Assembly (NCBI RefSeq): GCF_014269205.2
Contig: NZ_JABWRY020000003.1
Span: forward strand, 62,001-126,000
DNA: 64,000 nt
Reading direction: 5' to 3'
Source of the DNA: Pseudomonas kermanshahensis
Lineage (GTDB): Bacteria > Pseudomonadota > Gammaproteobacteria > Pseudomonadales > Pseudomonadaceae
Below, in pieces: positions 57,542 through 64,000 of the stretch (position 1 is its first letter; each line of letters begins with the position of its first letter). The notes under the pieces were generated by a model. That model saw only the letters and a list, made by a program, of their open reading frames with translations. It ran no database searches and was not told the DNA's origin. The translations under genes and the position numbers were made by a program.

Positions 57542-58861
57542 ATGTTGAAAACCAGGATCAGCCTGGTCGCACTGGCAATGATCGCCGCGACCCAGGCCCA
57601 GGCCAATGAGCAGGCCGACAGCAAGGGCTTCATCGAAGACAGCCACGCCAACGTTCTGCTGCGCAACGCCTACATCAACCGTGACAAGAAGCACGGTACC
57701 GATGACCAGATCGAATGGGGCCAAGGCGTCATCGCCAACTTCTCCTCCGGTTTCACCCAGGGCACCGTCGGTGTCGGCGTCGACGCATTCGGCCTGTACG
57801 CCTTGCGTCTGGACGGCGGCAAAGGCCACAACGGTGGTGGCGGCGTCGACTTCTTCAAACCGCACGACACCAAGAACGCCGACGGCAACGCCAGCTCGCC
57901 ACATAACCTGGCCCGTGGCGGCGCAGCCGTGAAATTCCGCATCTCCAACACCGTGCTCAAGTACGGTGACCAGATGCCAGCACTGCCTGTGCTGCAGTAC
58001 GACGACGCCCGTCTGCTGCCAGAAAGCTTCACCGGTACCCTGATCACTTCCAAAGAAATCCAGGGCCTGGAACTGAACGCCGGCCGCTTCACCCAAGAAG
58101 CGCGCAAAAGTGCCGAGCGTCGTGACGGTGGTGGCCTGAAGTCGATCAACGTCTTCGGTGGTAGCTACAAGTTCACCGACAACTTCACCGCTTCGCTGTA
58201 CACCGCAGACAACGAAGACGTGATGCAGAAGCACTACCTGGGCATGAACTATGTCTTCCCGATCGCCAGCGACCAGTCCCTGACCCTGGACTTCAACGGC
58301 TACAAGTCGGACATCAACAACAAGTTCGTCAAAGCGGCCGAGCTCAATGGTGACTCCAACACCATCTGGAGCCTGGCGGCGACCTACGCCTACGGTGCGC
58401 ACTCGTTCACCATCGCTCACCAGCGCAGCACTGGCAGCACCGGTTACAACTACGGCTTCTACCAGAACGCCGGTGGCGTGGGTGACGGTGGTTCGACCAT
58501 CTACCTGGCCAACTCGTACTGGTCTGACTTCAACGCCGAAGACGAGCGCTCCTGGCAGCTGGGCTACGGCCTGGACTTCGGCGCCTACGGCGTACCGGGC
58601 CTGACCTACAAGCTGGCCTACGTAGTGGGTGACAACATCAACACCCGCAACGTCGCCAACCCGCAAGGTTTCGGTGAAGGTAAAGAGCGCGAAATCTTCA
58701 ACCAGATCCGTTACGTGGTTCAAGACGGCCCGGCCAAAGACCTGTCGGTCAAGCTACGCAGCTCGTTCGTACGCACCAACAATGCCGTACAGCAGAACGG
58801 CTACAACGACGACGGTAACGAAGTCCGCGTATTCGTCGAGTACCCGATCAGCATCTTCTGA
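57542..58861 (+). CDS. oprQ: OprD-family outer-membrane porin, OprQ-like
   Basis: A 439-residue porin. Signal peptide ISLVALAMIAATQAQA, then NEQADSKGFIEDSHANVLLRNAYINRDKK of the OprD family, and a C-terminal FVEYPISIF ending in Phe. It resembles OprQ more than OprE from recollection of both families. Likely solutes are small acidic or amino-acid compounds; not decidable here. It is a single-gene unit. Confidence 0.86.
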   Translation: MLKTRISLVALAMIAATQAQANEQADSKGFIEDSHANVLLRNAYINRDKKHGTDDQIEWGQGVIANFSSGFTQGTVGVGVDAFGLYALRLDGGKGHNGGGGVDFFKPHDTKNADGNASSPHNLARGGAAVKFRISNTVLKYGDQMPALPVLQYDDARLLPESFTGTLITSKEIQGLELNAGRFTQEARKSAERRDGGGLKSINVFGGSYKFTDNFTASLYTADNEDVMQKHYLGMNYVFPIASDQSLTLDFNGYKSDINNKFVKAAELNGDSNTIWSLAATYAYGAHSFTIAHQRSTGSTGYNYGFYQNAGGVGDGGSTIYLANSYWSDFNAEDERSWQLGYGLDFGAYGVPGLTYKLAYVVGDNINTRNVANPQGFGEGKEREIFNQIRYVVQDGPAKDLSVKLRSSFVRTNNAVQQNGYNDDGNEVRVFVEYPISIF

Positions 58862-58872
58862 TCGGATGGCGT

Positions 58873-58977
58873 CGGGGCTGCTTTGCAGCCATCGCGGGCA
58901 AGCCCGCTCCTACAGAGATTTGCGTTGTACGTGTGGGAGCGGCCTTGCGCCGCGAAAGGGGTGCGAAGCACCCCCAG
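58873..58977. repeat. Hybrid REPIN
   Basis: The left arm is a GCGGGCAAGCCCGCTCCTACA-type REP, the right arm a GTGGGAGCGGCCTTGCGCCGCG-type REP. The two arms come from different REP families, which is unusual among the pairs in this window. Convergent gap between oprQ and the glutamate-synthase-like gene. Confidence 0.75.
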
Positions 58978-58980
58978 CCT

Positions 58981-60642
58981 TCAGGCCGGCTCGGCCTGTC
59001 TGTGGCGCACTACTTCTTTTTCTACAACCTCCCCTGTCTCCGGCGCAAAACTGTCGCTGCGCGCCATCCGCCACATCCGCGCATAAAACTCGCTTTCAAT
59101 CGAGCCACTGAGCAATTCGCCAGGCTTGAGGAACGTATGCAGATCTGAAAACAAGCCAATCTCGCTGGCGCTGACACGCCGTGCCAAATGTTTGGGCTTG
59201 AGCTCCGACGGGTGCTCCAGGCCCGCCGCCGCAAGCATCTCAGCCAATGTGTGCAGGGTATTGCGGTGGAAGCTCGCCACCCGCTGAGCCTTGTCCGGCA
59301 CCACCAACGCACGCTGGCGGAGCGGGTCCTGGGTGGCGACCCCGGTCGGGCATTTGTTGGTGTGGCAGCTCTGCGACTGAATGCAGCCAATGGCGAACAT
59401 GAAGCCGCGCGCAGAATTCACCCAGTCGGCACCAATGGCCAGCACACTGGCGATGTCGAAGGCGCTGACGATCTTGCCCGCCGCGCCAATGCGGATGCTC
59501 GAGCGCAAATTCAGGCCGACCAAGGTGTTGTGCACGAACATCAAGCCTTCGCGCATGGGCACGCCCATGTTGTCACTGAACTCGCGTGGCGCCGCACCGG
59601 TGCCGCCTTCCTTGCCGTCGACGACGATAAAGTCGGGGGTGATTCCCGTCGCCAGCATGGCTTTGGCAATGCCCATGAATTCCCACGGGTGGCCCAGGCA
59701 GAACTTGAAACCCACCGGCTTGCCGCCCGACAGTTCGCGCAGGCTGGCAACGAACCGCAGCAGTTCGACCGGCGTGCGGAATGCGCTATGGGCGGCCGGC
59801 GAAATACAGTCTTCGCCCTCACGCACGCCACGGGTGGCGGCGATTTCCGGGCTGACTTTGTGCCCCGGGAGGATGCCGCCGTGGCCGGGTTTGGCGCCTT
59901 GGCTGAGCTTGATCTCGATCATCTTCACTTGCGTCGAGCGGGCTTGTTCGGCGAAGCGTTGCGGGTCGAAACGGCCTTCTTCGGTGCGGCAGCCAAAGTA
60001 ACCGCTGCCGATCTCCCAGATCAGGTCGCCGCCATGTTCGCGGTGGTACGGGCTGATGCTGCCCTCACCGGTGTCATGGGCAAAGCGCCCCAGCCGTGCA
60101 CCCTGGTTGAGCGCCGCGATGGCGTTGGCGCTGAGGGCGCCGAAACTCATGGCCGAGATGTTGAAGATCGATGCCGAGTAAGGTTGCCGGCACTGCGGCC
60201 CGCCAATGGCGATGCGGAACGAGGCGGGGTCGGGCGTGGCCACCGGCAGCATCGAATGGCTGATGAATTCGAAGCCGGGTTTGTAGGCATCGTTGAGCGT
60301 GCCGAAGGCTTTTTCGGCGCTCTCGTTCTTCGCCCGTGCATACACCAGGGAACGCTGGGACCGTGAAAACGGCAGCTTGTCGTCGTCACCTTCGATCAGG
60401 TATTGGCGGATTTCTGGGCGGATGGTTTCGATCAAGTAGCGGATGTTGCCCAGGATCGGGTAGTTGCGCCGCACCGCGTGGTGGCTCTGGCGCAGGTCAT
60501 TGAGGCCGACCAGGCTGAGCAGGGCGGTGATCAGTGTGAATGGCCAGAGCCAGGCATGTTGGGGCAGTAATGGGAGGCTGGCACAGGTGAACGACAGGCA
60601 GATGAAAAGGCAGGCGTAGCGGCTGGGCAGTGAGTGTTTCAT
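58981..60642 (-). CDS. Membrane-anchored FMN-binding glutamate-synthase-like protein
   Basis: A 553-residue protein equal to the FMN-binding and Fe-S part of glutamate synthase, without the glutamine amidotransferase domain. Residues about 8-50 form two hydrophobic helices. Then follow GALSANAIAALNQGARLGRFAHDTGEGSIS, KLSQGAKPGHGGILPG, VDGKEGGTGAAPREFSDNMG and the cluster motif SQSCHTNKCPTGVATQ. Length and start agree with the FMN-binding glutamate synthase family. It cannot by itself use glutamine, so its reaction is unknown. The ATG at 60642 is taken because it starts the hydrophobic anchor; the upstream frame lacks conservation. Confidence 0.85.
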   Translation of the reverse strand: MKHSLPSRYACLFICLSFTCASLPLLPQHAWLWPFTLITALLSLVGLNDLRQSHHAVRRNYPILGNIRYLIETIRPEIRQYLIEGDDDKLPFSRSQRSLVYARAKNESAEKAFGTLNDAYKPGFEFISHSMLPVATPDPASFRIAIGGPQCRQPYSASIFNISAMSFGALSANAIAALNQGARLGRFAHDTGEGSISPYHREHGGDLIWEIGSGYFGCRTEEGRFDPQRFAEQARSTQVKMIEIKLSQGAKPGHGGILPGHKVSPEIAATRGVREGEDCISPAAHSAFRTPVELLRFVASLRELSGGKPVGFKFCLGHPWEFMGIAKAMLATGITPDFIVVDGKEGGTGAAPREFSDNMGVPMREGLMFVHNTLVGLNLRSSIRIGAAGKIVSAFDIASVLAIGADWVNSARGFMFAIGCIQSQSCHTNKCPTGVATQDPLRQRALVVPDKAQRVASFHRNTLHTLAEMLAAAGLEHPSELKPKHLARRVSASEIGLFSDLHTFLKPGELLSGSIESEFYARMWRMARSDSFAPETGEVVEKEVVRHRQAEPA

Positions 60643-60767
60643 GGGTCCATCGCAGGCAGGATGACCCGCGTAGGATAGGCAATGGCGGGCTGCGGAAAAC
60701 CTGGGCAATCGGTAAAACACTGTTACCTGATCCCGAGCGCTCAGCTCTTTGTAGGAGCGGTGACAGG

Positions 60768-62135
60768 TTATCGAGGTAACAGCACGCTGGCCCGCAGCCC
60801 ACCGCCGTCGCGGTTGCACAACAGCAACTCGCCGCCATGGCTGGCCGCGATCCGCTGGGCAATACTCAACCCCAAGCCATACCCGCCAGACGCCTGGTTA
60901 CGCGACCCTTCACCCCGTACGAACGGGTCGGTAACCGTCGCCAGCAAGCCTGGCGCGATCCCCGGCCCTCGGTCATCGACATGGATATAAACCCCCGTGG
61001 TCGCGCGCTCCAGCGTGACCGAAACTTCCTTGCCATATCGCAAGGCGTTGACCAGCAAATTCTGCAGGCAACGCTGCAGCAGCAGCGCATCAGCCCGCAA
61101 GCTGCCGCCCTGGCCATGAACCGGCAGTGGCTCGCGGGCTGTGGACAAGTCGGCACACTGCCGCGTCACCAGCCGGTCCAGGTCCACCTGTTGCAGGTTT
61201 TGCTGCTCCCCGGCCCGCAGGTAATCGAGCACTTGGCCAATCATGTCGTCCATCTGCGTGATGTTCTGCCGCAGGCGCTGGCGATGCTCGTCGTCCGGCA
61301 AGCGCTCCAGGCGCAGGCGCATGCGGGTCAGTGGGGTGCGCAAGTCGTGGGACACGGCAGCCAGGAAATAGGCCTTGTCGTTGACCATCGCAATCAACCG
61401 CTGCTGCATCGCGTTGAAGGCCTGGGCGGCCTGGCGCACTTCTTCCGGCCCGTCCAGCGCCAAGGGCGGCTGTTCCAGGTTGCTGCCCAGGCCGCGCGCG
61501 GCATCCGCCAGGCGCCGCAACGGGCGCAGGCACAAGCGCACCGCCACCAGGCACACCAGCAGCACAGCGACGATGCGCAGGGCATACACCCGCAGCAGGT
61601 AATCGCTGATCAACACCCAGGCGGACTCGCCGCTCCAGCCCTGCAGCTCCTGGCCATCGATGGTCAGCCAATGCCCATCGGCCAGCGGCACGGCAAACGC
61701 GATATGGGCCTGCGCCGTGCGCAAACCGAACAGGCTGCGCCAGACAATCGGTTGGCCCAGTTCATCGGTCAGGTGCACCTTCAGCAGGCGCACCTCCTGG
61801 GCGTGGCCCAGTTCGTAGTTGAGGGCCTGTTGCAGCAGCAGCTCGATACGCTTGCGCCCTCTGCGTTCGTCGTGTTCCGCCGCGGGCAGGTTTTCGGCAC
61901 AGCGCAACTGATAGTGGGCAGGTGCCTGCGTCGGGCTGCCATGGCAATTGGCACTGGCAATCAGCGGCGCGCTGCGGGCGGCAATCAGCCGAACAGGGGC
62001 CTCGAGCACCTGGGCGAAACGCACATCGAACCAGATGCTGCTCGACATCAACTGGATCACCACGGTGCCGCTGACCATGATCAACAGCAGTTGGCCAAAC
62101 AGCGTGCGCGGCCACAGCCGGCGAAGCCAGCGCAT
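60768..62135 (-). CDS. Sensor histidine kinase (OmpR-family partner)
   Basis: A 455-residue kinase with TM1 about residues 12-33, a periplasmic sensor of about 145 residues containing Cys64 and Cys79, and TM2 about 182-203. A HAMP linker and His263 in AAVSHDLRTPLTRMRLRLERL follow. The N box is NLLVNALRYGKEV and the G boxes are VDDRGPGIAPG and SGGYGLGLSIAQRIAASHGG. The ATG at 62135 lies one base after the regulator's stop codon; an ATG at 62144 is an alternative. By position the signal may be an iron-siderophore or related compound. Confidence 0.9.
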   Translation of the reverse strand: MRWLRRLWPRTLFGQLLLIMVSGTVVIQLMSSSIWFDVRFAQVLEAPVRLIAARSAPLIASANCHGSPTQAPAHYQLRCAENLPAAEHDERRGRKRIELLLQQALNYELGHAQEVRLLKVHLTDELGQPIVWRSLFGLRTAQAHIAFAVPLADGHWLTIDGQELQGWSGESAWVLISDYLLRVYALRIVAVLLVCLVAVRLCLRPLRRLADAARGLGSNLEQPPLALDGPEEVRQAAQAFNAMQQRLIAMVNDKAYFLAAVSHDLRTPLTRMRLRLERLPDDEHRQRLRQNITQMDDMIGQVLDYLRAGEQQNLQQVDLDRLVTRQCADLSTAREPLPVHGQGGSLRADALLLQRCLQNLLVNALRYGKEVSVTLERATTGVYIHVDDRGPGIAPGLLATVTDPFVRGEGSRNQASGGYGLGLSIAQRIAASHGGELLLCNRDGGGLRASVLLPR

Positions 62136-62136
62136 G

Positions 62137-62856
62137 TCAGGCATCAGCCTCGCTGCGCGCAACGCTCAGCAAGTAGCCTTCGTTGCGGATGGTGAGGATC
62201 TGCGCTGTGCCGCCCGGCGCGCGCCGCAATTGCTGGCGCAGGCGGCTGACGCACATGTCCACCGAGCGGTCGTCAGGCAGGTGGTCGCGGCCGAACGCAC
62301 TGCGGGTCAGCTGATCGCGGGACACCACGCGGTTGTTGGCCTCCAGCAGCTCGCGCAATACGCGGTGGTCGGAGCGGGGCAGGGTCAGCGTTTCGCCGTC
62401 AGGGCGGGTGAGCAGGCGTTTGACGTGGTCGAGGCGAAACCCGGCGAACTGCTGCGCTTCCACCGCGGGCTTTGCAACCGGCGTATCGAGGCGCTGCGGG
62501 CGCCGCAACACCGCTTTTATCCGGGCAATCAGCTCGCGCGGTTCGAAGGGTTTGGCCAGGTAATCGTCCGCGCCCACTTCCAGGCCAATGATGCGGTCCA
62601 GCGTGCTGCCTTTGGCCGACAACATGATCACCGCCAACCCGGGCGTCGATTGCAACTGGCGGCACAGGCTCAAGCCATCCTCGCCGGGCAGCATCAAGTC
62701 CAGCACCACCAGCTCGACTTTATGCAGCGCCAGTTGCTGGCGCATCCCGTCGCCGTCAGCGGCCGCTAGCACGGTATAGCCGGCATCGGTCAGGTAATCG
62801 CAGAGAAGTTCGCGGATCTCGTCGTCATCGTCGACAACCAGCAGGGTCGTGCTCAT
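62137..62856 (-). CDS. OmpR-family response regulator
   Basis: A 239-residue regulator. Acidic pocket VDDDDE at 8-13, phosphorylation site Asp53 in LDLMLPGEDG, switch Lys in LAKPFEPREL, and a C-terminal winged helix (DRSVDMCVSRLRQQLRR). The ATG at 62856 is four codons inside the open frame and matches family starts. It is divergent from a TonB receptor gene; the three phased repeats between them are a plausible binding site. Confidence 0.91.
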   Translation of the reverse strand: MSTTLLVVDDDDEIRELLCDYLTDAGYTVLAAADGDGMRQQLALHKVELVVLDLMLPGEDGLSLCRQLQSTPGLAVIMLSAKGSTLDRIIGLEVGADDYLAKPFEPRELIARIKAVLRRPQRLDTPVAKPAVEAQQFAGFRLDHVKRLLTRPDGETLTLPRSDHRVLRELLEANNRVVSRDQLTRSAFGRDHLPDDRSVDMCVSRLRQQLRRAPGGTAQILTIRNEGYLLSVARSEADA

Positions 62857-62895
62857 TTCAAAAAACACCTGTTCGATGAGGGCCGGTGGCGCTCG

Positions 62896-62925
62896 TTACG
62901 TTCGATTACAAGCCCGTACAAGCCG
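62896..62925. promoter_or_regulatory. Three direct repeats with 10-bp period
   Basis: TTACGTTCGA, TTACAAGCCC and GTACAAGCCG follow one another without gaps (62896, 62906, 62916). Tandem half-sites spaced by about one helical turn are how OmpR-type winged-helix regulators bind. The site is 40 bases before the regulator gene and 90 before the receptor gene. Confidence 0.5.
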
Positions 62926-63014
62926 GGCCTGGAGCCCCAAGGGCGGATCCCTAGAATCGTAACAAAAAATCATCTGCGAATACGAAACCTTCCCAAATGA
63001 AACCTCGGAGCATC

Positions 63015-64000
63015 ATGAACGACTTCTCTCCCATCAGCCGAGGCGGAAGTCGCCTCAACCCGCTGGCCTTCTTCATTGCCGTGGCCATCAGCGGTGGAGC
63101 GATGGCGGCTGACAGCCAGCCCCTGGAGCTGGATGCCACGCAGATCGAAGACAGCGCGCTGGTGCCTGCCGATGAAACGGGCCAGCTAGGGTACACGGTC
63201 GAGAGCAGCCGCAGTTCGACCGGCCTCAAGCTGACGCCGCGTCAAACACCGCAGTCGGTGACCACCATCACCCGCCAGCAGATGGACGACCGCGCCATCC
63301 ACACCATCGAGCAGGCGCTGGAAACCACGCCAGGCGTGACCGCGAGCAAGGCCGAAGTGGGCGGCCGCACCGACTACCGCGCCCGCGGTTATTCCATCAC
63401 CAACTGGAAGGTCGATGGCCTGCAGTTCCAGGGCGGTTCCGATTTCAGCGGCGGGGGTAATGCGCTGAACATGGACCTGTACGAGCGCATCGATATCGTC
63501 CGTGGCGCCAACGGCCTGCTCGGCGGCACCGGCGACCCGTCGGCCACCGTCAACCTGATCCGCAAGGCCCCGACCAAAACCTTTGGCGGCAGCGCCTACG
63601 CCACCTATGGCAGCTGGGACAAACGCCGCCTGGGCGCCGACCTTAACCTGCCGCTGTCCGAAGACGGCCGCCTGCGTTCGCGCTTCGTGATGACTCAGCA
63701 GGACGCCAACTCGTTCCGCGACAACCAGTCCGAACGCTCCCGCGCCGCGCTGGCCAACTTCGAATTCGACCTCGACGACGCCACCACCCTGGGCGCCGGC
63801 TACCAGTACGAATACAACAAAGTCGTCGGCGGCGGCTGGGGCGCGAACATCCCGATCTGGTACGGCGACGGCAGCAAGACCGACCTGCCGCGCAGCACCA
63901 ACGTAGTGCCGAGCTGGAGCTTTGGCGAGTACACCACCCGCACCGCCTTCGGCTCCCTCGAACACCGCTTCGACAACGACTGGTCGCTGAACCTCAAGGC
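63015..64000 (+). CDS. TonB-dependent siderophore receptor (3' part missing)
   Basis: The first 328 codons of an outer-membrane receptor that runs past the window end. A signal peptide ends at about residue 32 (FIAVAISGGAMA). Only about 45 residues separate it from the plug, too few for an N-terminal transcription-signalling domain. The plug reads TPRQTPQSVTTITRQQMDD, IHTIEQALETTPGV, RARGYSITNWKVDGLQF and DIVRGANGLLGGTGDPSATVNLIRK, close to FpvA/FoxA-type siderophore receptors. CGGAG lies 7 bases before the ATG. Without a signalling domain, control is more likely through the divergent two-component system than through an anti-sigma pathway. Confidence 0.9.
   Translation, partial: MNDFSPISRGGSRLNPLAFFIAVAISGGAMAADSQPLELDATQIEDSALVPADETGQLGYTVESSRSSTGLKLTPRQTPQSVTTITRQQMDDRAIHTIEQALETTPGVTASKAEVGGRTDYRARGYSITNWKVDGLQFQGGSDFSGGGNALNMDLYERIDIVRGANGLLGGTGDPSATVNLIRKAPTKTFGGSAYATYGSWDKRRLGADLNLPLSEDGRLRSRFVMTQQDANSFRDNQSERSRAALANFEFDLDDATTLGAGYQYEYNKVVGGGWGANIPIWYGDGSKTDLPRSTNVVPSWSFGEYTTRTAFGSLEHRFDNDWSLNLK

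Overview
The window is about 62 % GC, packed with genes in short overlapping operons, and carries many Pseudomonas-type REP palindromes. It also holds OprD-family porins, an AmgRS/OmpR-EnvZ pair and an ssu/tau/lsfA sulfur-starvation region. Gene content, gene order and REP sequences point to a chromosome of the Pseudomonas putida group. No rRNA, tRNA, CRISPR array, phage or insertion sequence was recognised.

Region 1 (1-27 kb) is largely a sulfur-scavenging island. After the 3' end of an EAL phosphodiesterase gene (2-937) comes a minus-strand operon running 7558 to 1072: two SfnB/DszC-like flavoproteins, a DszA-like FMNH2 monooxygenase and a MetQ-MetN-MetI importer. Next are a cystine-type ABC importer (10044 to 7824, minus), a serine acetyltransferase gene and a BCCT choline/betaine transporter gene. 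They are followed by tauABCD (17146 to 13658, minus), an OprE-type porin, the 1-Cys peroxiredoxin LsfA, ssuEADCBF (20080-24819, plus), and gshA coupled to a TetR gene. Together these would import sulfonates, taurine, cystine and methionine-like compounds, release sulfite with flavin- or 2-oxoglutarate-dependent oxygenases, and feed cysteine and glutathione synthesis. Several upstream regions hold AT-rich dyads that could be sites for a CysB-like regulator.

Region 2 (27-46 kb) is conserved core: a PaaI thioesterase and tex, ompR-envZ (amgRS), rimK-rimB, hslR, a PAP2 phosphatase, hslO, pckA, a small thioesterase, a glycine-zipper protein, a YdeP-type molybdoenzyme with fdhD, a BON-LysM protein, and yrfG, nudE and cysQ.

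Region 3 (46-64 kb) starts with a minus-strand run of seven genes, rfbBACD-dctB-dctD-thioesterase (dTDP-rhamnose synthesis plus a sigma-54 two-component system). It continues with agmatine deiminase, a 67-codon unknown gene, a TonB siderophore receptor with a likely Fur box, an OprQ-type porin and a membrane-anchored glutamate-synthase-like protein. It ends with an OmpR-family two-component system divergent from a second TonB receptor gene, cut by the window end.

The most interesting non-coding signals are: three 10-bp-phased repeats between the last response regulator and its divergent TonB receptor (62896-62925); a 28-bp near-palindrome with a LacI/PurR-like core upstream of oprE (17341-17368); CCGAT-N4-ATCGG operators between rfbB and aguA; an orphan intrinsic terminator near 39.65 kb suggesting a small RNA; and a 61-bp-arm inverted repeat built on a REP after pckA.
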